Below the pieces are notes generated by a model. That model ran no database searches and was not told the DNA's origin. It saw only the letters and a list, made by a program, of their open reading frames with translations. The translations under genes were made by a program, and so were the position numbers. A DNA stretch of 64,000 nt from NCBI RefSeq assembly GCF_023845585.1, contig NZ_JAMQHS010000006.1:62001-126000 (forward strand), read 5' to 3'. Shown here in pieces: positions 55,947 to 64,000 of the stretch (positions are counted from its first letter, which is position 1; every line of letters starts with the position of its first letter). Source of the stretch: Clostridium sp. CMCC3677. Lineage in GTDB: Bacteria > Bacillota > Clostridia > Clostridiales > Clostridiaceae.

Positions 55947-57446
55947 TTGAGTAAGGACAACTTTTTAAAGAATTCTTTTTTACTGACGGCTTCTAATATA
56001 ACAACAGGAATTCTTGGATTTATATTTACTATATATTTGTCTAAAATACTTGGTCCCGAGGGTATGGGCTTATATAACTTAGTTATGCCAATTTATAATT
56101 TGTTCATATGCCTTATGAGTGCAGGAATCGTAGCTGCTATTTCTAAAATATCTGCAATATATAAACAAAAAGGAGAATATAAAAATATAACTAGAACTAT
56201 ACGAATTGTTTCTCTTTTTAACATAACCTGGGCTCTACTTATTGGCATAATGGTTTTTTTTGCTGCACCAATAATAGGTAAATATGGTGTTAATGATGTG
56301 CGAACTATTGATGCTATACGTGTTATATGTCCAGCTATGGTTTGTATTGCAATTTCAAATATTTTTAAAGGCTATTTTTATGGAACATCGGAAATAAAAG
56401 CACCTGCTATTATTGATATTTTTGAAAAAGCTATGAGAATTGTAACTGTAAGTATTTTAATATTTTTCTTAAAAGCTAAGACACTTCAAAATATGGTTAC
56501 ATTAGCTACTGTTGCATTATGCATTGGTGAATTTCAAAGCTTATTATGTTTATTTATTTACTATAAATACACTGTAAAAAAAATTCCAAAATCATATGAA
56601 AAACCAGAAGGTAGATTTCAATTATTGTTTGATGTAATAATAGTAGCAATTCCTTTATGTTTAAATGGCTTCCTAAGCAATATTTTAGCTACACTTTGCA
56701 CTTTAGTTGTACCTAGGAGATTAGTATGTGCTGGTTTTAATTATTCTGAAGCCTTAAGCTTAATAGGTAAATATAATGGTATGGCTATGGGATTGATCGC
56801 TATTCCTCTTATTGTTGTTTCAACTATAAATACTTTGCTTATACCAGATCTTTCGCAAACTTTAAGTCAAGGAAATCAGTATAAGGCTTCTCTTCGTATT
56901 AGAAAAGTAATTAAACTAGCCTTTTTACTTGGACTTTCAACGACTATAATATGCAATATCATTCCTGATGAATTAGGAAAAATTTTTTATGGCAGAAATG
57001 ATTTAGGTCCATATATAAGAGTTGCATCACTTGCTGCACCGATTTTCTTCACTTCTACTACTATGTTTGGAATTTTAAATGGTCTTAATAGGCAGGGTGT
57101 TATTCTTAGAAATTCATTAATTGAAGCTTCAATTGAGTTAGTATGCTTATATGTATTTACATCAATACCGTGTATAAATATTTTTGGTAATAGTATAACT
57201 CTATTTATAGCTTGTGGTATTGGATTATCACTTAATTTATACGAAGTTAAGAAACATATTAATATAAATTTAAATTTTACAAATGTAATAATATACTTAC
57301 TTCTTGGTATTTTAAGCTTTTTAATTATTAATATATTCGCTAAAAATGTTTTAGTTAATTTACCTATAGTAAATAGTTTTATGGTAATTGGTTTAACTTT
57401 TATAATATTTTTATATCTTGGAACCTTTGGAGAAAGCGATGTTTAA
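55947..57446 (+). CDS. SpoVB/MurJ-type polysaccharide or lipid flippase
   Basis: A 499-residue membrane protein of the MATE-like MOP superfamily with about fourteen helices. The start NSFLLTASNITTGILGFIFTIYLSKILGPEGMG (in parts) and the IFKGYFYGTSEIKAPAIIDIFEKAMRIV phrase are typical of clostridial SpoVB/stage V sporulation protein B. It starts at TTG after AAAGGAG. Proteins of this type flip lipid-linked wall precursors; some are made only in sporulation. A second, different flippase is convergent at 57622-59229. Confidence 0.88.
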   Translation: MSKDNFLKNSFLLTASNITTGILGFIFTIYLSKILGPEGMGLYNLVMPIYNLFICLMSAGIVAAISKISAIYKQKGEYKNITRTIRIVSLFNITWALLIGIMVFFAAPIIGKYGVNDVRTIDAIRVICPAMVCIAISNIFKGYFYGTSEIKAPAIIDIFEKAMRIVTVSILIFFLKAKTLQNMVTLATVALCIGEFQSLLCLFIYYKYTVKKIPKSYEKPEGRFQLLFDVIIVAIPLCLNGFLSNILATLCTLVVPRRLVCAGFNYSEALSLIGKYNGMAMGLIAIPLIVVSTINTLLIPDLSQTLSQGNQYKASLRIRKVIKLAFLLGLSTTIICNIIPDELGKIFYGRNDLGPYIRVASLAAPIFFTSTTMFGILNGLNRQGVILRNSLIEASIELVCLYVFTSIPCINIFGNSITLFIACGIGLSLNLYEVKKHININLNFTNVIIYLLLGILSFLIINIFAKNVLVNLPIVNSFMVIGLTFIIFLYLGTFGESDV

Positions 57447-57514
57447 TAATGTATTTACTACTTATTTTAATTAAAAACTGGGAAATTAGAATTTTTAATT
57501 TTTGACAAACATAA

Positions 57515-57557
57515 AAAGTTCATGTTTCTAAACTCTACATTTAGAAACATGAACTTT
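57515..57557. terminator. Bidirectional terminator between the two flippase genes
   Basis: Perfect 18-bp stem (AAAGTTCATGTTTCTAAA and complement), 7-base loop. Confidence 0.85.
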
Positions 57558-57621
57558 CTCCTTAATTATGTTATATCCTATTTCTCAAACTCACATCAAG
57601 ATTCTATTCAAACATAGCCAA

Positions 57622-59229
57622 TTATTTTAATTTTACTCTCAAAAATCTTGGCAAGATATTATATGCTTTTTGAGAGAATGACGTAATATCATTTTTTCTG
57701 ATGCCGCCTAATATTATCATCAAGTACAAGTATGCAAATCCACCTACTGAAATCATAAGCATTGTTACTAATCCTTGTGCTATTCCTCCAGCATCTAACA
57801 ATATGAGTAATACTCCAAAAGGTTCTTTAATTAAGTATATGCCTGCAACCATTCCTATTGAAGAAAGAATCGGTTTTAAAGTATGCTTAAACATTGGTAA
57901 TCTCATTTTTAATGTTTTGCTAAGTTTTCGTTGATTTAATATAAAAGGTATTGCAAACCATAGAAAATTACCAAAAACAGCACCTAATACATTGATCTCT
58001 GGCATTCCAACCAATATGTAATTTGTAACTATTTTAGCTACTATACCTATCATAAATGTTCCTAAAACAAAGTAAAGCTTATTCATACTTTGCAATATAA
58101 CATTTTGAATTTGTACAACGGCCATTAATATTACAACAACAGAACCGTATATCATTAATTCAAATCCTTGTTCTGAGCCATATAATAATAAATAAATTTC
58201 TTTACTTAAAACGGCAAGTCCTACAGCTGCTGGTATTGTCACTGCATAAGTTATTCTAAATGCAAAATTTACTTTTCTTCTAATCTCTTTTTTATCTTTT
58301 ATAGCTACTGCACTTACAATTGCAGGTAATACTGTTGTTGCTAGTGCTGTAACTATTACTAACGGAACAGAAAGTAATGTTTTGTACGTTCCAAGTATTC
58401 CGTAAAGCTCATTAGCTTGTTTTTCTAAAAAACCAGCATAAGCTAATCTATTTTTTACATTTACCATATCAATTAAGCTACCCAAGTTTTGTAATCCAGC
58501 ACTTAATGTGATTGGTACTCCGTATTTGACTAATTTCCTAACTATTCTCTTATTGCTTACCCTTTTAACAGGTGACTCTGCACCAAAGGCTTCCCCTTCA
58601 TAATTTTTCTTATAATATACATATATCATATAAAGGCACGCTATTATTGCACCTAATGTAGTACCTACTGTTCCACCAGCGCTACCATAAGGAATGCTTA
58701 TTTTTACTAAAACATAAGCAAATGCTAAACTCACTCCAACATTTATTATTTGTTCTAATACTTGAGATACAGCTATTGCTGTCATATTATTTTTACCTTG
58801 AAAGTACCCCCTATATGCTGACAATATAGAAGTCACAAAAATACTTGGAGCTAAAAATAGCAGACCATATGCCGCTTGTGGTGTTCCTATTGCATTTGCT
58901 ATAGGCGTAGATAATATCATGATAAGTATACTTATTATACCGCCAACACCAGCATAAAGTATTGTAGATATCTTTAGTGCCTTAATTGCATCTCTTTTAT
59001 TTTTCATAGCTGTAAGCTCAGCTACAACTTTTGCAATTGCTGGCTGAGCTCCTAAAGTAGTTACTGCATATGCAAATATGAATACTTCATAACACATTTG
59101 GTATATTCCAAGGCCTTCAAGACCTATTGTTCTTCTTAATAACGGAACATAAAATACAGACATCAGTTTAGCTAAAAGTCCTGCTGCTGAAAGAATTACA
59201 AAGCCTTTAGTAGATGATTCTTCTTTCAT
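57622..59229 (-). CDS. MurJ/YtgP-like lipid II flippase family protein
   Basis: A 535-residue MOP-superfamily flippase with about fourteen helices. It opens STKGFVILSAAGLLAKLMSVFY then VPLLRRTIGLEGLGIYQM, and has the SAYRGYFQGKNNMTAIAVSQV loop, as in Bacillus YtgP (functional MurJ). It likely moves lipid II or another undecaprenyl-linked precursor outward. It ends ten bases past the pseudouridine synthase gene, so both are probably in one transcript. Which of the two flippases in this window is essential cannot be told here. Confidence 0.88.
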   Translation of the reverse strand: MKEESSTKGFVILSAAGLLAKLMSVFYVPLLRRTIGLEGLGIYQMCYEVFIFAYAVTTLGAQPAIAKVVAELTAMKNKRDAIKALKISTILYAGVGGIISILIMILSTPIANAIGTPQAAYGLLFLAPSIFVTSILSAYRGYFQGKNNMTAIAVSQVLEQIINVGVSLAFAYVLVKISIPYGSAGGTVGTTLGAIIACLYMIYVYYKKNYEGEAFGAESPVKRVSNKRIVRKLVKYGVPITLSAGLQNLGSLIDMVNVKNRLAYAGFLEKQANELYGILGTYKTLLSVPLVIVTALATTVLPAIVSAVAIKDKKEIRRKVNFAFRITYAVTIPAAVGLAVLSKEIYLLLYGSEQGFELMIYGSVVVILMAVVQIQNVILQSMNKLYFVLGTFMIGIVAKIVTNYILVGMPEINVLGAVFGNFLWFAIPFILNQRKLSKTLKMRLPMFKHTLKPILSSIGMVAGIYLIKEPFGVLLILLDAGGIAQGLVTMLMISVGGFAYLYLMIILGGIRKNDITSFSQKAYNILPRFLRVKLK

Positions 59230-59238
59230 ATTAAACCC

Positions 59239-60207
59239 CTATCTAAGTGAAAATTTAAATACATCACTCTTTATCTTCTTTAATATCGGAGGTAAAGCAT
59301 TAACTACAGTTTTATTTGTTAAATAAGATACTTTACCTTTCATTTCTTTAAAAACTAATTTATATGCATATAAATATTGATATTCTAATCCATACTTGTT
59401 TTTGAAGAATGAATTTAATTTTCTATCTCCATATTTGTCATCACCAATTATAGGACTTCCTAAATGTGATAAATGAGCTCTTATTTGATGGCTTCTTCCT
59501 GTAATTAAATTAATTTCAAGTAGTGAATATGCACCATTAGTTTGTGTTGTAGTAACTTCCATTGCTATTTTTTTAGAATCTGGTACTTCTTTTTCATATA
59601 CCTTAGATATATTTGTATCTTGATTCTTTAATATATATCCTGTATATAATCCATCTTTTACCTTTCCCTTAACTAAAGCTACATAATATTTTCTTACTCT
59701 ATCTTCTCTTATTGTTTCATTGATAGATTTTAATCCCTCAAATGTTTTTCCAAACATAACCAAACCAGATGTGTTTCTATCTAATCTGTTACATGGTGCA
59801 GGTGTAAATGTAATTTCATTTTCTGGAACGTATGATCCTTTTTCTTTTAAATATGAAAGTACATAATCTGTTAATGTAGGTTCTTTTTCATCTTTATCAG
59901 GATGTACTAAAATACCTGGCCATTTTTCAACTACTAATAAATTTTCATCTTCATATGCTGTTTTCATTCCACTAAAATTTACTTGAATAAATTTTTCTTT
60001 CTTTTCCGGATTACTCTTTATATATTTTATTTCAACAATATCTCCTTCTTCTAAGAAATACTTTTCACTTTGTTTTTTACCGTTAACTCTTATATCTTTT
60101 TTTCTTAAAGCTTTAAATATTGCACTTAGTGGAACGTCCTTTAATAACTTTCTTAAAAATTTATCTAATCTTTGACCGGCTTCATTAGCTCCTATTTCGA
60201 TTTTCAA
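59239..60207 (-). CDS. RluA/RluD-family pseudouridine synthase
   Basis: A 322-residue RNA-modifying enzyme. An S4 RNA-binding domain (about 10-60, QRLDKFLRKLLKDVPLSAIF, RVNGKK) precedes the catalytic domain. The active-site motif is CNRLDRNTSGLVMFGKT with the catalytic D143. GRSHQIRAHLSHLGSPIIGD is the second conserved motif. It is of the RluD/RluA group, which modifies 23S rRNA or tRNA; the exact position cannot be read. It overlaps no neighbours, lies 30 bases after the M20 gene and 9 bases before the flippase gene. Confidence 0.93.
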   Translation of the reverse strand: MKIEIGANEAGQRLDKFLRKLLKDVPLSAIFKALRKKDIRVNGKKQSEKYFLEEGDIVEIKYIKSNPEKKEKFIQVNFSGMKTAYEDENLLVVEKWPGILVHPDKDEKEPTLTDYVLSYLKEKGSYVPENEITFTPAPCNRLDRNTSGLVMFGKTFEGLKSINETIREDRVRKYYVALVKGKVKDGLYTGYILKNQDTNISKVYEKEVPDSKKIAMEVTTTQTNGAYSLLEINLITGRSHQIRAHLSHLGSPIIGDDKYGDRKLNSFFKNKYGLEYQYLYAYKLVFKEMKGKVSYLTNKTVVNALPPILKKIKSDVFKFSLR

Positions 60208-60237
60208 ATATTATCACTCCTATAATTTTTCTTTTGG

Positions 60238-61425
60238 TTACTTTGTTAAATAATTAAATGCTGTTAAACACTGAATTGCTACACCAAGTGGTATACAATC
60301 TTCATCTATATTAAAAAGATTACTATGTGCAGGTTCAGTGGTTTTCTTTTGTTTATTTCCTGATCCTAGAAAATAAAATGCTCCTGGTCTTTCCATTGCA
60401 AAATATGCAAAACTTTCAACTCCCATATGAGGTGCTTTTTGTTCAACTACATTTTCATTTTTTAATATATGACTTGCAGAACTCTTTAACAATTCTACCA
60501 TATAATCATCATTGTATAGACAAGGATAGCTTTCTTCTATCTCTATTTCTGCTTTTGCTCTTGAAGACAAAGCAATTCCATTAACAATTTCTTTTAATCT
60601 TTCGCTTGCAAATATTCTGTCTTCTTTTGTCATCGTTCTAATTATTCCGCTTAATGTAACTTCCCCTGGAATAATATTTTGAGCTGTCCCCCCATTTATT
60701 GTTCCAATAGTAATTACTGATGGATTTACAGGCGATATTTCTCTACTAACTATACTTTGAAGTGCAATTACTATATGACTAGCTACAACAATAGGATCAA
60801 TTGTTGTATGTGGTGCAGCTCCATGTCCCCCTTGACCTGTAATTTTTATTTTAAATGGATTAGATGCAGCATTAACAACGCCTTTTTTAACTTCTATATT
60901 TCCAATACTTACATTTTCATCAACATGAAGACCCAACACATAATCAACCCTTGGATTTTCTAGTACTCCATCTTGTATCATATATTGAGCTCCACCAACA
61001 GTTTCTTCAGCAGGTTCAAATAATAATTTCACATTTCCACTAAATTCACTTTTGTATTTATTTAATATTTGGGCTACTCCTAAAAGTATTGTTGTATGTG
61101 CATCATGTCCACATGCATGCATTTTCCCACTTACTTTTGAGCTATACTCACAAGATTTCATATCTTGAATAGGAAGTGCATCCATGTCTCCTCTTATTGC
61201 TATAGTCTTATTGCTGCCTACTTTTTCTCCTTTTATAATTCCACAAACTCCAGTTTTTGATACCTCTATATATTCAATGCCTTCTGTTTTTAAAAAGTCT
61301 TTTATAAGGTCAGAAGTTCTATGTTCTTCAAAACCAACTTCTGGATGCTCATGTATATCTCGTCTTATTGATATCAATTTGTCTTTTATATCATTAGCCT
61401 CTTTTTTAAAATCTATCATAAACAC
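60238..61425 (-). CDS. M20-family amidohydrolase (N-acyl amino acid/amino-acid conjugate hydrolase)
   Basis: A 395-residue dinuclear metal amidohydrolase. Metal-binding sites are MHACGHDAHTT (C105, H107), EPAEETVGGAQ, GLHVDENV and the late AHSNLFNIDED. The dimerisation insertion (about 185-290, GQGGHGAAPHTTIDP) is complete. The family removes acyl or other groups from amino acids (hippurate, indole-acetyl amino acids, N-acetyl-diaminopimelate). GTG 61425 lies 6 bases after AGGG; ATG 61419 is the alternative. It may belong to one transcript with the gene upstream, 18 bases away. Confidence 0.92.
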   Translation of the reverse strand: MFMIDFKKEANDIKDKLISIRRDIHEHPEVGFEEHRTSDLIKDFLKTEGIEYIEVSKTGVCGIIKGEKVGSNKTIAIRGDMDALPIQDMKSCEYSSKVSGKMHACGHDAHTTILLGVAQILNKYKSEFSGNVKLLFEPAEETVGGAQYMIQDGVLENPRVDYVLGLHVDENVSIGNIEVKKGVVNAASNPFKIKITGQGGHGAAPHTTIDPIVVASHIVIALQSIVSREISPVNPSVITIGTINGGTAQNIIPGEVTLSGIIRTMTKEDRIFASERLKEIVNGIALSSRAKAEIEIEESYPCLYNDDYMVELLKSSASHILKNENVVEQKAPHMGVESFAYFAMERPGAFYFLGSGNKQKKTTEPAHSNLFNIDEDCIPLGVAIQCLTAFNYLTK

Positions 61426-61443
61426 ATACTTCCCTTCTAGATA

Positions 61444-63558
61444 TTATGACCAATAAACTTCTATAACATCGCCCTCATCTATTCTAGCTGTATATGATGA
61501 ATTTTCCCCATTAACTTTAGAATTTATTGTGCCCTTTGAAATTGTTAAATCAAAATCTATATAGTCAAAAATATCAACAAAAACATATTCATTTTTGCCT
61601 TTTAATACTATCTCTTTATTATTTACAATAACTTTTATTTCATTAAATTTTTCCTGAAATTTATCTTTATCTACATCATTATTTAAATTATCATCAGTAC
61701 TTAATTCATAATCTTCATTTAACTTAGACTCTTCGTTTTCTTTTTTAAGTTCTTCATTGCTATCGTTTATTGGTTCAATATCTTCTAGTTTATCATTCTC
61801 TATTTGTGTTTCAACTAATGAACTATCTTTTTTTATAAGTCTTTCTCCATCTTGAGCTTCATATTCCTCATGTAACAAAACATCATCTTTGAACAAGCTT
61901 ATTTCATCATTATTTAAAACATATTCTTTTATTTCAGAAACTTTATTTGGTATAAATACTCTAAGTTCATCACTATTTTTCAATTCATAATGTATATCTT
62001 CTATTTTATTATTTATTGTTATTATAGGTTCCAAATTTATAAGTTCATCATTAATATAAATAGTTATAGAATTTATATTTTCAATATAATCACGTACTTT
62101 AGGACTCGCATTATTACCATTCTTAGCATATTGTACTTCTATATTATCATTAGCCTTAACTTCTGTTTCTAATGCAGATTCATTTCCATTTATAAATATC
62201 TTAGCACTAGTTCCATATTCTCCAAATACAATTCTTTTACGTCCATTATATTTAAATCTTATACTCTTTCCATTTTTAGCTATAAGTAATGAGGGATTAA
62301 TTCCCGCTTGAAGTAATACATCCATAACTGTATGCTTGTGAGAATTAAATAAACTAACAGGTGTATCATTTAATATAACATCAATAAAATCTGTACCTAA
62401 ATTTCTTAATGCTATAAGTCCTATTCCTAGTACTGTAACCCCTGCTGATCCCAAGGAATTATCAGATATGCATTCTGTAATAGCATTTCTATCTTTAATT
62501 GCAATTCTTTGAGGTGGTAAATTTAAATTCACACTTATACATTCTAATAGTCTAGGTGTATGTGCCCCTCCACCAACTAAAAATACAGCACTTGGAGACT
62601 TTCCACCATTTAATTCTAAAATCTTACTTGAAATCTCTTCTGATATCTTTTTTACTGATGGATCAATTAATTTAATAATATTTGATGATAAAATTGTATT
62701 TTCAAGGCCTAACACATCAGTATAAACAATTTCTTTAGATTCATTTACAGACTTTTTTATAAATTCTGCTGTATTAAAATCAACTAAATACTCTTGTGCT
62801 ATTATTTCAGTAACTTCATCTCCAGCCATGGGTACCATACCATATGCAGATATTGTTTCTTTATTACTTATTGCTATATCTGATGTTCCCGCACCAACAT
62901 CTATAAGAGCAATATTTAATAACCTTAAATTTTTAGGTATAGCAGCTTCTATTGCTGCAATAGGTTCTAATGTTAAATTAGTTACTTTTAAATTTACCTT
63001 ATTCATTACAGAATAAAGAGAATCAATGACAGATCTCGGTAAAAATGTTGCTATTACTTCTGCTTCAATAGTTTTCCCCTTATGTCCTATTAAATTAGAT
63101 ATAACAAAGCCATTTAAATAAAAGCTTTTAACAGAATAACCAACACAATATAATTTTCCATCAGCACTATTATCTATTTCTTCTTCTGCATTTTTAACAA
63201 CACTAAGTTCTAAACTCCTTACAATTTCCTTATCAATTTCTTGATCTTCATCTATTTCTATTTCTGCCCTTGAATTTACAGTTCTTAAAAATCTCCCAGC
63301 AGCTGCTATGGATACTTCTGTAAGTGTAATTTCTATTTTCTCTTCTAATACTCTTTTCACTTTTTCAACCACAGAAGCAACTAAATTAATATCATGAATT
63401 TGACCATCTACCATGGCTCTTTCTTCATGTTCCATATATTCTTCACATACTACTTCAAATTTTTTATCTCTTATTATCCCTACAGTTCCTATTATAGATC
63501 TTGTTCCTATATCTAATGAAAAAATTATATCTTTAGGATTAAAATTTTTTAACTCCAT
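61444..63558 (-). CDS. Large FtsA-like actin-fold protein with C-terminal extension
   Basis: A 704-residue protein. Residues 1-375 have the FtsA-type actin fold: phosphate-1 IIFSLDIGTRSIIGTVG, an inserted 1C-like (SHS2) segment (about 85-170), phosphate-2 IALIDVGAGTSDIAI and adenosine loop SAVFLVGGGAHTP. True FtsA is about 420 residues and ends in an amphipathic membrane helix. Here the end is replaced by some 320 residues: several beta-rich repeats that each close with a GD-x-I-E-V-type strand, an acidic Glu/Asp-rich linker (about 580-640) and a last such repeat ending DEGDVIEVYW. It may link the cytoskeleton or polymer to a wall or division factor; its job is unknown. Confidence 0.8.
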   Translation of the reverse strand: MELKNFNPKDIIFSLDIGTRSIIGTVGIIRDKKFEVVCEEYMEHEERAMVDGQIHDINLVASVVEKVKRVLEEKIEITLTEVSIAAAGRFLRTVNSRAEIEIDEDQEIDKEIVRSLELSVVKNAEEEIDNSADGKLYCVGYSVKSFYLNGFVISNLIGHKGKTIEAEVIATFLPRSVIDSLYSVMNKVNLKVTNLTLEPIAAIEAAIPKNLRLLNIALIDVGAGTSDIAISNKETISAYGMVPMAGDEVTEIIAQEYLVDFNTAEFIKKSVNESKEIVYTDVLGLENTILSSNIIKLIDPSVKKISEEISSKILELNGGKSPSAVFLVGGGAHTPRLLECISVNLNLPPQRIAIKDRNAITECISDNSLGSAGVTVLGIGLIALRNLGTDFIDVILNDTPVSLFNSHKHTVMDVLLQAGINPSLLIAKNGKSIRFKYNGRKRIVFGEYGTSAKIFINGNESALETEVKANDNIEVQYAKNGNNASPKVRDYIENINSITIYINDELINLEPIITINNKIEDIHYELKNSDELRVFIPNKVSEIKEYVLNNDEISLFKDDVLLHEEYEAQDGERLIKKDSSLVETQIENDKLEDIEPINDSNEELKKENEESKLNEDYELSTDDNLNNDVDKDKFQEKFNEIKVIVNNKEIVLKGKNEYVFVDIFDYIDFDLTISKGTINSKVNGENSSYTARIDEGDVIEVYWS

Positions 63559-63754
63559 CTAAACACAACCTTTATCGTACAAATTTAGTAATTATTCCTC
63601 TTAAATATACTATAAATTATATATTATAATCTAATCACATTCAATTAATCATAATTCTCACAATTTCTTTATTATCCAAATAATTATACTATATATTTCA
63701 TAAAAGTTATAATAAAATAAAATTATACAAAATATTATTATTTTTTTGCATGAA

Positions 63755-63800
63755 AATAAGCATAAAAATGAAGTATTAAAACTCCATTCTTATGCTTATT
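63755..63800 (-). terminator. Terminator of the 39-aa gene
   Basis: AATAAGCATAA with ATG and AGT pairs with its complement, with small bulges; it overlaps the stop codon, and a run of seven T lies just beyond on the plus-strand side near 63741. Confidence 0.55.
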
Positions 63801-63915
63801 TAATTTTATTTTTCTTATATTTTTCTCGTTCTTCTTTTGGATTTATTATTTTACCAACTGCAATGAGTATAACTGCTGCTAAAATTAATATAACAATCCA
63901 TAATTTAACATTCAT
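63796..63915 (-). CDS. Small single-pass membrane protein (39 aa)
   Basis: A 39-codon gene: a short N-terminus, one hydrophobic helix (LWIVILILAAVILIAVG, residues 5-21) and a Lys/Glu-rich cytoplasmic tail (KEEREKYKKNKIK). ATG 63915 has AAGGTGA seven bases upstream, and a hairpin follows the stop, so this small gene is well supported. The helix and the positive tail make it a tail-in membrane peptide; no family is known to me. Confidence 0.65.
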   Translation of the reverse strand: MNVKLWIVILILAAVILIAVGKIINPKEEREKYKKNKIK

Positions 63916-64000
63916 AACGAAATCACCTTATCTCTCAATATAATGCATAAATCATAAATATTTATCTAAAAGTATATATTCTATAAATTAATATAAAATC

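Overview
The window is very AT-rich DNA with Gram-positive, spore-former gene content. It has many strong AGGAGG-type ribosome binding sites, TTG/GTG starts, HPr kinase, reverse rubrerythrins, Spo0E-like proteins, SpoVB-like flippases, a SAM-I riboswitch and an ntp-type V-ATPase operon. This fits Clostridium sensu stricto (cluster I). The species cannot be fixed from the sequence alone. No rRNA, tRNA, CRISPR array, prophage or insertion sequence was found. Most genes lie on the minus strand.

Layout. 1-8.2 kb: a thioredoxin/CcdA-TlpA redox pair cut by the left edge, a secreted cholesterol-dependent cytolysin with an unusual acidic N-terminal extension, a polyferredoxin membrane protein, a secreted copper-amine-oxidase-N-domain protein, a tiny Spo0E-like phosphatase, an EcsC-family protein and a GNAT acetyltransferase. 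8.6-15.7 kb: hypothetical proteins, an EamA transporter behind a probable attenuator, signal peptidase I, a membrane-anchored oleate hydratase and a class A beta-lactamase-like protein lacking the omega-loop glutamate. 15.8-20.4 kb: a four-gene TolC-like/MacA-like/MacB-like export operon, surprising in a monoderm. 20.7-23.2 kb: bioY under a BirA operator, then two almost identical reverse rubrerythrin genes. 23.5-35.1 kb: DUF5685 protein, a pyruvate-kinase-like barrel, lipoprotein, PHP phosphoesterase, M18 aminopeptidase, hprK, a second Spo0E-like protein, a structured non-coding RNA candidate, HelD and an ECF S component.

35.4-40.1 kb is a methyl-cycle operon under a SAM-I riboswitch: metF, luxS, a free-standing MetH reactivation domain and a MetH lacking that domain. 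Together they regenerate methionine from homocysteine and recycle S-ribosylhomocysteine. 40.2-43.2 kb holds a TagO/WecA-type glycosyl-phosphate transferase and a secreted 5'-nucleotidase with a LysM. 43.3-51.8 kb is the complete nine-gene V-ATPase operon (ntpFIKECGABD order), whose K subunit keeps all Na+ ligands known from Enterococcus hirae. 52-64 kb contains a B12-binding radical SAM protein with a degenerate methyltransferase-like partner, a membrane-anchored sugar-dehydrogenase-like propeller, two MurJ/SpoVB-type flippases, an RluA-family pseudouridine synthase, an M20 amidohydrolase, a large FtsA-like protein and a 39-residue membrane protein.

Scattered through the intergenic DNA is a family of 60-75 bp palindromic repeats, plus a second repeat present as a distant inverted pair, each copy carrying a perfect DnaA box. 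The most unusual items are the extended cytolysin, the TolC-like operon, the ncRNA candidate, the bioY start without a normal start codon, and the repeat families.
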